From CAZXWN01 sp964644695 [NCBI: uncultured bacterium] (GTDB taxonomy: Bacteria; UBP4; UBA4092): a stretch of DNA of 64,000 bases. Where the stretch lies: the NCBI GenBank assembly GCA_964644695.1, contig CAZXWN010000001.1, positions 1 to 64,000 on the forward strand, written 5' to 3'. Positions within the stretch are counted from its first letter, which is position 1; each line of letters opens with the position of its first letter. The notes beneath the pieces are model-generated. The model was not told the origin of the DNA. It saw only the letters and a list, made by a program, of their open reading frames with translations, and did no database searches. Shown here piece after piece: positions 8,602-16,998 of the stretch. A program made the position numbers and the translations under genes.

Positions 8602-9708
8602 CTACTTAGTCCAGATGATAGATGACCCTGTAATATTGTAAAAGTCTGTCGATAGGATTGTTTTGGTTTTGGATTCAAGATTTATCAGGAATAGCTTGGC
8701 ATTACGGTTGTCAGCAATTCCGGGTAGTGCTTTCGAATTTACAAAAAGAAGATACTTCCCATCCGGAGACCAAACTGGGTTCTCTGCAAATTCTTCTCCA
8801 TGGGTTAGTTGCTGTAACTTCTTTCCTTGTTTATTAACCCTCCATATATCTCCATCAGCTGAAAAGGCTAACCATTTACCATCAGGACTCCATGTGGATT
8901 GTCCACCATTTTCTTTGATGAAGTTCAGGTAAGTGCCATCATTTTGCATGATATATAGGCCGTACCTAATCGCTTTGGAATCAAACTTTCCACTGACAGC
9001 CATAATATTCTTATCTGGATTGAAATTTACTTTTATTGGAGATGCTGAAGAGTAAAACTTACAGGATGGTAATACTTTTTGATTTACCTTTCCATCCCGA
9101 CTGATTTTCATTAGAGTAAATCCTGGAATATTAGCCTCATAAGGAGCCGTAAACATTTCAATATTACCTAATGAATAATAAATGTCTTTTCCATCAGGTG
9201 ACCAGACCGGTTCTCTAAATATTTCGGTGCTGCTGTTTTCCAATATCACGGTGTCTTTATTCTGATTAAGGGATGTCACAGATAGTTTAAACTCTTTTGT
9301 TTTATTGACAGTTTTTCCCGGCTTGGTTAGCACATAGACGATATCTTTTCCATCTGGCGATAAACTGCCAAAGGATCTGAAATTGAGTGTTTTAAAAGAT
9401 TTGCTGATTGTAGAAAAATCTGAGTTGTTTATCTTTTTGGCAATATGGAATTTATTCTGACCAAAACCAATTAATGTGTTGGAAATTGTATCAATTTGCC
9501 ATTGTGAAGATATCGGCAGATTGAGTTCTTTAAGTGTGTGTTTATTTAGATTGTCTTGAAATGTTAATTGGTATAATCCGGTAGAAGCCGTATCTTCCTT
9601 TATGTGGGTCCCTGGTATATATATGGTCCCTGATTGGGCAAATAATGAAGCGCACATAATGAAACATAGAAAAATCAGGTATATTCGTTTACTCATAACT
9701 ATCTTCAT
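8602..9708 (-). CDS. Secreted TolB/PD40-like beta-propeller protein, copy 1
   Basis: A 368-aa protein with a signal peptide ending near CASLFAQ, then a beta-propeller built from TolB/PD40-type blades. Blade signatures such as SPDGKDIVYV, PVWSPDGKDIYY, STWSPDGKWLAF and PVWSPDGKYLLF recur about every 40-60 residues. No enzymatic motif is seen; a binding or scaffold role in the periplasm is inferred. The last 97 codons are almost identical to those of the upstream neighbour, while the rest has diverged (see repeat entries). AGAGG precedes the ATG by five bases. Confidence 0.85.
   Translation of the reverse strand: MKIVMSKRIYLIFLCFIMCASLFAQSGTIYIPGTHIKEDTASTGLYQLTFQDNLNKHTLKELNLPISSQWQIDTISNTLIGFGQNKFHIAKKINNSDFSTISKSFKTLNFRSFGSLSPDGKDIVYVLTKPGKTVNKTKEFKLSVTSLNQNKDTVILENSSTEIFREPVWSPDGKDIYYSLGNIEMFTAPYEANIPGFTLMKISRDGKVNQKVLPSCKFYSSASPIKVNFNPDKNIMAVSGKFDSKAIRYGLYIMQNDGTYLNFIKENGGQSTWSPDGKWLAFSADGDIWRVNKQGKKLQQLTHGEEFAENPVWSPDGKYLLFVNSKALPGIADNRNAKLFLINLESKTKTILSTDFYNITGSSIIWTK
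8611..8902. repeat. 292-bp near-identical repeat, copy 1 (3' end of propeller gene)
   Basis: By direct alignment, 8611-8902 and 9727-10018 are the same length and differ at 6 positions (about 98% identity). Each covers the last part of a beta-propeller gene. Identity ends abruptly at both sides, while the encoded proteins upstream of the block differ at most positions. This fits recent gene conversion or an unequal-crossover trace. Confidence 0.95.
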
Positions 9709-9717
9709 TTAAACCTC

Positions 9718-10803
9718 TCATTTTACCCAGATGATAGATGACCCCGTAATATTGTAAAAGTCTGTCGATAGGATTGTTTTGGTTTTGGATTCAAGATTTA
9801 TCAGGAATAGCTTGGCATTACGGTTGTCAGCAATTCCGGGTAGTGCTTTCGAATTTACAAAAAGAAGATACTTCCCATCCGGAGACCAAACTGGGTTCTC
9901 TGCAAATTCTTCTCCATGGGTTAGTTGCTGTAATTCCTTTCCTTCTTTATTCACCCTCCATATATCTCCGTCAGCTGAAAAGGCTAACCATTTACCATCA
10001 GGACTCCATGTGGATTGTCGTACTTCCTCTTTGATAAGCTTTAACCCTGTTCCATCATGATTAAGCAGGTATAATCCATAACGAATGGTTGATGAATCAT
10101 AACTCCCATATATCGCCATAATATTCCCATCAGGATTAATAATAATGGGATTTTGACCGTATGCTCTATAAAACTTTCCCGCTGATAAAATGGTTTTAAG
10201 GTTTGTTCCATTTCTATTTATTCTCATTAATGAAAATCCTGGTACAGAACTGTTTTCAGGGATATCAAAAAGAGTCATACTTCCCATAAAGAAATAAAGA
10301 TACTTTCCATCAGGACTCCAGTAAGGATCTGTAATGATTTGTGTAGTACTCTCAAATAATACCTGATTGTTTGTACCATCTTGGGAAGTTATAACAAGTT
10401 TGTATCCCCTTGGTTCATGTATGGATTTAATGTCCTGGTGGGCAATATAAGCAATTTCTTTGCTGTTTGGAGATAATCGTGAGCTATACCGTCTTCCTAA
10501 TGCCTCATTTTTACATGTGGTTACGGTAATGTTTTCTTTAGTGGGAGTATTTACCTTGATTATTTGCCCCTGGTTTGTTCCGATAAATGAGCCGGAAATT
10601 GTGTCATAACTCCACTGAAATAAAGAAGGGAAATTCTTAGATTTGATTACAGGTTTATGGGTTTTAGTATTCCAAGTGATTTGGTGGTAAGAATAATTAG
10701 ATATTTTCCCCTCTTGCGTTAGAGTGCCTTGTAAATAAATACTTCCGGATTGTGCAAATAAATGGGATGTCAAAAACAATACCGTTAAAATGATATGTTT
10801 CAT
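9718..10803 (-). CDS. Secreted TolB/PD40-like beta-propeller protein, copy 2
   Basis: A paralogue of the downstream gene, with signal peptide MKHIILTVLFLTSHLFAQ and the mature start SGSIYLQG common to this array. PD40-type blades are seen at RLSPNSKEIAYI, PYWSPDGKYLYF, STWSPDGKWLAF and PVWSPDGKYLLF. A TTG start at 10818 is possible, but AAGGA lies 7 bases before the ATG at 10803, giving 361 aa. It ends 9 bases before the next propeller gene, so the two are probably co-transcribed. Confidence 0.85.
   Translation of the reverse strand: MKHIILTVLFLTSHLFAQSGSIYLQGTLTQEGKISNYSYHQITWNTKTHKPVIKSKNFPSLFQWSYDTISGSFIGTNQGQIIKVNTPTKENITVTTCKNEALGRRYSSRLSPNSKEIAYIAHQDIKSIHEPRGYKLVITSQDGTNNQVLFESTTQIITDPYWSPDGKYLYFFMGSMTLFDIPENSSVPGFSLMRINRNGTNLKTILSAGKFYRAYGQNPIIINPDGNIMAIYGSYDSSTIRYGLYLLNHDGTGLKLIKEEVRQSTWSPDGKWLAFSADGDIWRVNKEGKELQQLTHGEEFAENPVWSPDGKYLLFVNSKALPGIADNRNAKLFLINLESKTKTILSTDFYNITGSSIIWVK
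9727..10018. repeat. 292-bp near-identical repeat, copy 2
   Basis: Partner of 8611-8902 (6 differences in 292 bases). It lies in the same relative position, the last 97 codons of the second propeller gene. The repeat units are 1116 bp apart in direct orientation, close to one gene length, which suits homologous exchange between neighbours. Confidence 0.95.
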
Positions 10804-10949
10804 AGTTTTTTCCTTCAATCTAGTGGGGAAAAATGAGTAAACCTGTATTTCAGATTGAAATATGTTCTGGATTTAATCTGTATCAGAATTCTGTCTCCCT
10901 GGTTCTGAAATGGACTATACCAGTACTTAATATTTGGGTTGATTCATAT

Positions 10950-11984
10950 TTAATTCGTTAACTCTGTGGTGTTTTTCAGTAATATCTTTTTGTCCATAAT
11001 AATGTTTCTTACTTGTTTCCCCTTCGTATCTACTGAATACAGGTGGTTATCGTAATCAGTAAATAGGAAACACTCTCCAATACCGACCCACAAGTAATCC
11101 TGAACTTTATCTGCAATTGTTAGCTTCTGATTGTTCTGAATATCAAGCACTGTCAATATCTGATTATTTAAGCAAGCAATAACCTTGCTTGAGGAAACCC
11201 ACTGTGGAGAATCCGAATCCTTTATTATCACTTCTTTTTTTGTCGTTATATTTCTGATTGTAATATCCGATGTTTTAACATTGATGTGCTTATTTATTCT
11301 TGATTTGTATGCAATCCACTTGTTTGATGAATCCCATACAATGGGTGTAATTTCAAACAAGTCCAAATAACCGGCATCCCCGTATATCTGGATTTCCCCT
11401 GATGGGATGTGATACAGGACGATTTGCGTATGAAAAAAGTGAGTGAATACACCGGTGTAGGGGGCTGGAGCCTGGGCTGATGAAATGATTTGGTATGTAG
11501 CAATCCACTTTTCATCAGGCGATAAAGAAGGACAGAGATGTGAATGTGAAGATTCAAAAACCATTCTTGAAGTGTTGTTTTGAAGATTGTAGAGATATAC
11601 AGAAGATTTATCTTTTTCCCAGGAAGAGAAGGTTAAATATTTCATGCCCAGTGAGTAAAATGGTTTTTGAAGATTGAAGGTTGGAATGTTTTTCAATTCA
11701 ACGGATTTGATAACTTTATCTTGTATGGCATCAAGAGTTACCAGATGGATATGTTTATTGATATTAGTTAGTTGTCTTTTGTAAATTTGCTTGGTTTTGA
11801 GTTGTTTGATTTGGTCTAATTTGTAGATATGTTGATTTGAATTATTATCATACTGTAAGAATACTTGATTGATTTTGTTGTCACTTGTTAAAAATGGAAT
11901 TGAATAAATCTTTTCGGCAAAGGTGTTTCCATATACACAAGTGATACAAATAAGGAATAAGTACAATCTGTTTGATAATTTCAT
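10950..11984 (-). CDS. Secreted, diverged beta-propeller-like protein
   Basis: A 344-aa protein with signal peptide MKLSNRLYLFLICITCVYGNTFA. The body is beta-rich with weak PD40-like blades (CPSLSPDEKWIATY, PIVWDSSNKWIAYK, SPQWVSSSKVIACL). It is shorter on Gly/Asp blade motifs than its neighbours and probably a diverged member of the same array. GAGGGAAGGA precedes the ATG. Function is unknown; position suggests work alongside the flanking propeller proteins. Confidence 0.68.
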   Translation of the reverse strand: MKLSNRLYLFLICITCVYGNTFAEKIYSIPFLTSDNKINQVFLQYDNNSNQHIYKLDQIKQLKTKQIYKRQLTNINKHIHLVTLDAIQDKVIKSVELKNIPTFNLQKPFYSLGMKYLTFSSWEKDKSSVYLYNLQNNTSRMVFESSHSHLCPSLSPDEKWIATYQIISSAQAPAPYTGVFTHFFHTQIVLYHIPSGEIQIYGDAGYLDLFEITPIVWDSSNKWIAYKSRINKHINVKTSDITIRNITTKKEVIIKDSDSPQWVSSSKVIACLNNQILTVLDIQNNQKLTIADKVQDYLWVGIGECFLFTDYDNHLYSVDTKGKQVRNIIMDKKILLKNTTELTN

Positions 11985-12092
11985 GATTTCCTTCCCTCAC
12001 ATATCCCATATCTTCAATGATATGAAGGTTTGCGTATTTAATTGTTGAAATTAAGTGTATTTCTATCTAAATGAGATGTGTCCTGTTTTCTC

Positions 12093-13172
12093 CTACTTTA
12101 TCCAGTGGATGGATTTTATATCAATAACACTAAAGTCTGAAGAAATGATAGATTCTTCTTTCGTATTGATATTGTAAAGATAAATACCATCACAACGATC
12201 TTCAATCCCCGGGATAGGTTTCATTGAAGTGTATAGAATATATTGGCCATCGGGAGACCATGTTGGATTAAATGAGGGGGAAGAATTAAAGGTTAATTGT
12301 GTCAGCTTATCCTCGGTTTTGTTGTAGATCCATATGTTCCGATCTGCAGTAAATAACAGCCGGGTTCCCGTTGGATCCCATACGGGTTGAATTCCGTTTT
12401 CTTTTATAAATTTCAAACCTGTCCCATCTGCATTGAGAAGATACAAACCACCACGACTTGCTTTGGAATCATATTTTCCTGATAAAGCTATTGTTTTGTT
12501 GTCGGGACTAGGAACGACTGGATCGTTGCCAAAGTTTGTGTAATATTTCCCCGGAGGCAGGAGTGTCTTCTTTGTTTTTCCATCACAGCTGATTCTCAGT
12601 AATGAGAAACCGGGAACATCCGAATGGGCTGGAGTATTAAGTAAACTAGTATCACCTGAATAAAAGTAGATGAATTTTTCATCCGGACTCCAAATAGGAT
12701 TTGCATAGTATTGAGCAGAACTAGAAATCAGGGTTTGGATAGCAAATGTTTTCAGAGAAATGATGTTAAGTTGAGAAATATCTGGATGAGTGGAATCTTC
12801 ATATATTGCCGATAAAAAGGCAATATATTTCCCTGAAGGAGACAGTTTGCTGTTTCCTTTGATGGCGGGGAGTTTAACTGTGATAGTCTTTTCAAGTGTT
12901 GGAGCGGATACAGGTATTTTAGTGATTTGATTGGTATCCGTTCCGATAAAATGATTTGTGATGGTATCGATCTGCCATTGATAAGACTCCGGTAATACAA
13001 TCCCTTTAATTAAGGGCTTATGGGTTTTGGTGTCCCAGGTGATTTGATACAACTCCGCAGCGGGAATTTCTTTGACCCGAGGATAACCTGTAAAGTATAT
13101 GGTCCCTGATTGAGAATATGCACTACAGGATATCAATAGAAACAAAAATAAAGAGAATAACGGCTTATTCAT
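12093..13172 (-). CDS. Secreted TolB/PD40-like beta-propeller protein, copy 3
   Basis: Signal peptide MNKPLFSLFLFLLISCSAYS is followed by SGTIYFTG, the same mature start as copies 1 and 2, and by blades KLSPSGKYIAFL, PIWSPDEKFIYF, PVWDPTGTRLLF and PTWSPDGQYILY. An in-frame ATG at 13220 would add 16 residues (MTKTSKVAG...), but GGAGG sits 8 bases before the ATG at 13172, so I use the latter (359 aa). The Cys in ISCSAYS could be a lipobox, leaving open a lipoprotein. It is the first gene of the array on the minus strand. Confidence 0.84.
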   Translation of the reverse strand: MNKPLFSLFLFLLISCSAYSQSGTIYFTGYPRVKEIPAAELYQITWDTKTHKPLIKGIVLPESYQWQIDTITNHFIGTDTNQITKIPVSAPTLEKTITVKLPAIKGNSKLSPSGKYIAFLSAIYEDSTHPDISQLNIISLKTFAIQTLISSSAQYYANPIWSPDEKFIYFYSGDTSLLNTPAHSDVPGFSLLRISCDGKTKKTLLPPGKYYTNFGNDPVVPSPDNKTIALSGKYDSKASRGGLYLLNADGTGLKFIKENGIQPVWDPTGTRLLFTADRNIWIYNKTEDKLTQLTFNSSPSFNPTWSPDGQYILYTSMKPIPGIEDRCDGIYLYNINTKEESIISSDFSVIDIKSIHWIK

Positions 13173-13592
13173 TATTTTTTCCTCCAAAGTGCATCCCGCC
13201 ACTTTGCTTGTTTTAGTCATACTGTAATTAAATAATACAGCCTTGTCAAGATGGTCAATGGTAATTTAAAGATTTATGTAAAATATTTTGTCAATAGAGG
13301 TTATCAGGGTTTGTAAAATATACGGGAATGTTTCAAACGAACCTTGTATCAGTCAGGTTTTACCAACGAAGCAGAAACGAAGAGGGTACGGATTTACTCG
13401 GAGCTGGTCCGTGGATGAGTCGAACCAGATTTATGAAGAGATAACGATATTGTTTGCCGAAAAAAGAGTTTGATAAGAAAACGGAATGATTTTATCCGGA
13501 AATGGGTTCCTTTGGGGTAGAAAGCCAATAAATATAGGCGTTGATATGTTATATTATCTTATTAATATGTTGGGTTTTCCGGACAAAATAGC
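13173..13592. other. Intergenic region between divergent genes
   Basis: About 420 bases with no convincing gene. It must hold the divergent promoters of the propeller array (minus) and the lysA operon (plus), and it contains one copy of the dispersed palindromic element at 13377-13427. A weak plus-strand promoter candidate is TTGATA (13541-13546) with TAATAT (13563-13568), 24 bases before the start at 13593. A 61-codon open frame at 13288-13473 is discussed under rejected items. Confidence 0.6.
13377..13427 (-). repeat. Dispersed palindromic element, copy 1
   Basis: Read on the minus strand, this matches the copies at 30861-30911 and 57601-57650: a CCACGGACC block, then GCTCCGAG, then TCCGT, with a CGAA-type outer arm. 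The most divergent of the three. It is intergenic, like the others. Confidence 0.7.
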
Positions 13593-14852
13593 ATGAATCG
13601 GTTACTGCAGGAGATACAGCTTCCGGCCTATACTTTTACAGAGTTTCCGGAAGAATTAAATCATCGCCAATATGAACAGGTGATCAATCAAGTCCTGGCT
13701 CAGACCAGTAAATTTGCGGGAGTCATGGCAATCTACACCCGAGAATGTGACTTGTGGCCTGGTCGTAATCGCTGTGATGTTTACTATGTCCTGAATGATA
13801 TTGCGGATGAGGGCGGGCTGAAAAAAGGATTATTACCCACCTTTCACCGGTTGACCGAGAAAACGGATTCCTTTGAAAAGGTAATATTTTTAAGTTCTTC
13901 TCTGTTTCAGTATTATGACCAGATCAAACTGCATCCAAACCTGAAATATCGTCATGGTCAGGAAGTTCGATTCGCCACCTTAAGTACTGAATATCGTGAT
14001 TTTTGTCATTTACTGGCTTTGAATGATTTGATTGTCATGTCTCCGTTACCGGCTCTGGCAAACACGTTACTCTCTGGTGAGATTCCCGTGAAGACTTCCT
14101 GGACTTATTTACAATCTGCCGTAGAGATCATCGAAAATTATGCCAAGATTCGGCGGCAAGTTCCCACTGACTGGGTGACCTTTTGTCAGGAGTGCCGGGA
14201 ATTGGCAAAACAGTGGTATCAATTGAACTTAAATCGATTCCAGCTTATTAAGCATTTATTACGGAAGGCACTTTCAATCCAATTAGCGTTGATTGATGAT
14301 TTACAAAAGTACCTTCAAAAAGATAATAAGTATTTTATTCAACAGCAGCCACAAACAGCGACTGACCATAGTGGGATTTCGGTCCCGGAAGAATATCGGG
14401 CTGCTTTTATCAATGACCGTTATAAGGTGTTGTTCCTGGATTCCTGGAGCCCGGATATCGCGTTCCAGAAGATGACGACCCTCTATAAAAAGAAACAGGA
14501 ATATTGTTTGTACTTGCCGGCATTACTATCGGTTCCTTATGTGATGTATTACCGGGGTACGAATGAGTTCTCTGAATTTATCCAGCATTGTTTTTTATAT
14601 CATGGGTATTCAGCCAATGCGACATTACCGGAGGCTGTGAATATGAGGCACACCCGGTTGGCAGAATATCTGGCGTTTTACCGGGATAAAAACTATCTCA
14701 TGGATCAGCAGGAAGGATGGCTGGGGTACAGTATTGAGGCCCCGAATGTCGTTGAAAAATTCATTAGCCGATTCAAATATTTTGAGAAAAAAGCCCAGGA
14801 AAAACACATCCGTAAACTGCATTCTCTCTCGCTGGATTTAGCGAGAATATAA
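13593..14852 (+). CDS. Unknown 419-aa protein heading the lysA-dapF-dapA operon
   Basis: I do not recognise this protein. It has no signal peptide or membrane helix and is rich in aromatic residues and basic helices. The N-terminal third has alternating strand/helix character (GVMAIYTRECDLWPGRNRCDVYYVLND, then VIFLSSSLFQYYDQ), vaguely like a nucleotidyltransferase fold but without the GS...D.D signature. The middle is helical (IIENYAKIRRQVP to IDDLQKYLQKD). The C-terminal part is helical and lysine-rich. It ends 18 bases before lysA on the same strand, which suggests co-transcription. No strong ribosome binding site is seen. Function unknown. Confidence 0.75.
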   Translation: MNRLLQEIQLPAYTFTEFPEELNHRQYEQVINQVLAQTSKFAGVMAIYTRECDLWPGRNRCDVYYVLNDIADEGGLKKGLLPTFHRLTEKTDSFEKVIFLSSSLFQYYDQIKLHPNLKYRHGQEVRFATLSTEYRDFCHLLALNDLIVMSPLPALANTLLSGEIPVKTSWTYLQSAVEIIENYAKIRRQVPTDWVTFCQECRELAKQWYQLNLNRFQLIKHLLRKALSIQLALIDDLQKYLQKDNKYFIQQQPQTATDHSGISVPEEYRAAFINDRYKVLFLDSWSPDIAFQKMTTLYKKKQEYCLYLPALLSVPYVMYYRGTNEFSEFIQHCFLYHGYSANATLPEAVNMRHTRLAEYLAFYRDKNYLMDQQEGWLGYSIEAPNVVEKFISRFKYFEKKAQEKHIRKLHSLSLDLARI

Positions 14853-14870
14853 AAGCGAGGTTTTCTCCCT

Positions 14871-16115
14871 ATGCATCATTTTAAGTATTGTAATCATGAA
14901 TTGTATTGTGAAGATGTCCGTGTATCGGATATCGCCAAGGAAACCGGAACGCCGGTTTTTGTTTATTCAAAGAACACAGCACTGGACCATTTCAACAAAC
15001 TGGATCAGGCGTTTGCCTCTGTGGATCATCTGATTTGTTATTCCATTAAGGCCAATTCCAATCTGGCTTTATGTTATGCCATGGCTCAGGCTGGATGTGG
15101 TGCTGATATTGTATCGGGTGGTGAATTGTATCGTGCCCTCAAAGCGGGTTTTCCAAACGACAAGATAGTATATGCGGGTGTGGGAAAAACCCGTGAGGAA
15201 ATTCGTTATGCTCTGGAAAATGATATTTTCATGTTTAATGTGGAGTCTTTTCCTGAAGCCCAGACGATTAATGAAGAAGCTCTGGCCCTCGGAAAGAAAG
15301 CCCGGGTGGCTATTCGTGTAAATCCAGATGTAAATGCGCATACCCATGATTACATTACCACGGGGAAAAAAGAGAATAAGTTTGGAATCAATTTCCATGA
15401 TGCACCAGAGTTCTATAAAAATCTGGTCAGTATGCCGGGACTGGATGTTGCCGGGATACATCTTCATATCGGTTCTCAGATTCTCACCCCCGGGCCTTAT
15501 ACCGATTCCGTTCGTCGCGGGATTTCCCTGGTTCAGCAGTTAAAAGCTATGAATATCCCTCTTTCAATTATTAATATCGGAGGTGGGATGGGTATCATCT
15601 ATAAAGACGAAGAACCGATGGATGCCCAGGAATTTGCGGCGGATGTTATTCCTCTGGTCAAAGATATGAACTGTAAGATTGTTATGGAACCGGGCCGCCA
15701 TATTGTTGGTAATGCAGGTATCCTGGTGAGTAAAGTAGTCTATATCAAAGAAACTCCCGTTAAAAAGTTTATTATTCAGGATGCCGCCATGACAGACCTG
15801 ATTCGGCCCTGTCTGTATGATGCTTATCACGAAATAAAACCTTTAGTCGAAAGTCCTGATCGTCCGGTAAATCACAAGGATGTTGTGGGCCCTGTCTGTG
15901 AGTCCTCCGATTTCTTTGCTAAAGACCGGCATCTTCAGGATATGGAATCTGGAGAGTATCTGGCTGTGATGAGTGCCGGTGCTTATGGATTTGTCATGTC
16001 TTCCAATTACAATTCCCGTCCCAGAGCGTGTGAAGTCCTGGTCGATGGCAATCAGTGGCGCATAGTCCGGAAACGCGAAACTCTGGAAGACCTGATTCGT
16101 GGAGAAGTCCTGTAA
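14871..16115 (+). CDS. lysA: Diaminopimelate decarboxylase
   Basis: LysA removes CO2 from meso-diaminopimelate to give L-lysine, using PLP. The 414-aa product has normal length. PLP lysine Lys60 lies in CYSIKANSN; SGGELYRAL, HLHIGSQ and the phosphate-binding GGGMG region follow; EPGRHIVGNAG is present and the C-terminal active-site Cys is in VCESSDFFA. It is followed after 10 bases by dapF and then dapA, making a lysine/peptidoglycan precursor operon. Confidence 0.97.
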   Translation: MHHFKYCNHELYCEDVRVSDIAKETGTPVFVYSKNTALDHFNKLDQAFASVDHLICYSIKANSNLALCYAMAQAGCGADIVSGGELYRALKAGFPNDKIVYAGVGKTREEIRYALENDIFMFNVESFPEAQTINEEALALGKKARVAIRVNPDVNAHTHDYITTGKKENKFGINFHDAPEFYKNLVSMPGLDVAGIHLHIGSQILTPGPYTDSVRRGISLVQQLKAMNIPLSIINIGGGMGIIYKDEEPMDAQEFAADVIPLVKDMNCKIVMEPGRHIVGNAGILVSKVVYIKETPVKKFIIQDAAMTDLIRPCLYDAYHEIKPLVESPDRPVNHKDVVGPVCESSDFFAKDRHLQDMESGEYLAVMSAGAYGFVMSSNYNSRPRACEVLVDGNQWRIVRKRETLEDLIRGEVL

Positions 16116-16125
16116 GGGGGGAATT

Positions 16126-16965
16126 ATGGATATTAAACGACTGCCTTTTACCAAACTCAGTGGAGCAGGTAATGATTTCCTGCTCATTGATAATCGGGAA
16201 ATGATATTGACTGAAAATGTCCCTGCTTTTGTTCAGGCTGTTTGCCGCCGGGGCATGAGTGTGGGTGCGGATGGTGTCATTTTAGTGGAACCTTCCAATA
16301 AGGCTCATTTCCGGATGCGGTATTTTAATTCAGATGGTAGTGAAGGGGAGACCTGTGGAAACGGTTCCCGATGTGTATCCCGGTTTGCCTACATCAAGGG
16401 AATTGCGCCGGCCTCCATGAAATTTGAAACCCTGGCTGGAATGTATGAAGCTCAAGTCTTAGAAGATAATCGGGTTCGGGTCCAGGTCAGTAATCCTAAA
16501 GATCTGAGAATTAACCTGACTGCTGATACTCAAAAAGGTCCACTGACGGTTCATTTCATAAATACTGGAGTACCTCATGCGGTCATCGTGTTGGATACTC
16601 TTGATGAACTGATGAAATTTGATGTTTTCAATATAGGTCGTGAACTTCGACACCATTCCTTATTTGCACCTGCTGGTACAAATGTGAATATGGTGGTTGC
16701 CACAGGGGAACATACTGCCCGTATCAGGACTTATGAACGCGGTGTGGAAAATGAAACGCTGGCCTGTGGCACCGGCTCAATTGCCAGTGCCATGATCCTT
16801 GAAATTCTGGGTAAAATACAAAATCCTGTCCAAATGACTACACAGGGCGGTCCTGTACTCGGAATAGACTTTAATCGTAATAATAATGATATTAATCAAG
16901 TTTTCCTGGAAGGCGAAGCCCGGGTTGTATTCGAAGGTGAATTAACCCCGGAAGCATTCCAGTAA
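16126..16965 (+). CDS. dapF: Diaminopimelate epimerase
   Basis: DapF interconverts LL- and meso-diaminopimelate. The 280-aa product has the two catalytic cysteines of the family: Cys77 in ETCGNGSR and Cys214 in LACGTGS. The N-terminal SGAGNDFLLID and MRYFNSDGSEGE blocks are typical. A longer frame starts at 16099 inside lysA, but AAGGGGGG just before the ATG at 16126 fixes the start. Middle gene of the lysA-dapF-dapA set. Confidence 0.97.
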   Translation: MDIKRLPFTKLSGAGNDFLLIDNREMILTENVPAFVQAVCRRGMSVGADGVILVEPSNKAHFRMRYFNSDGSEGETCGNGSRCVSRFAYIKGIAPASMKFETLAGMYEAQVLEDNRVRVQVSNPKDLRINLTADTQKGPLTVHFINTGVPHAVIVLDTLDELMKFDVFNIGRELRHHSLFAPAGTNVNMVVATGEHTARIRTYERGVENETLACGTGSIASAMILEILGKIQNPVQMTTQGGPVLGIDFNRNNNDINQVFLEGEARVVFEGELTPEAFQ

Positions 16966-16998
16966 CTATGAAATCTTATAAGCGAGGGTATTAAAACT

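Noticed and set aside
8663-10060. Two nearly identical antisense frames starting MVLDSRFIRNSLALRL
   Set aside because: They are the reverse of the duplicated propeller 3' ends; duplication, not selection, makes them look conserved.
13288-13473. 61-codon open frame on the plus strand
   Set aside because: It overlaps the dispersed palindromic element, lacks a ribosome binding site and has no recognisable domain; best explained as chance frame over the repeat.
15069-16187. Several long antisense frames opposite lysA
   Set aside because: Shadow frames of a strongly conserved gene with no ribosome binding site or family match.
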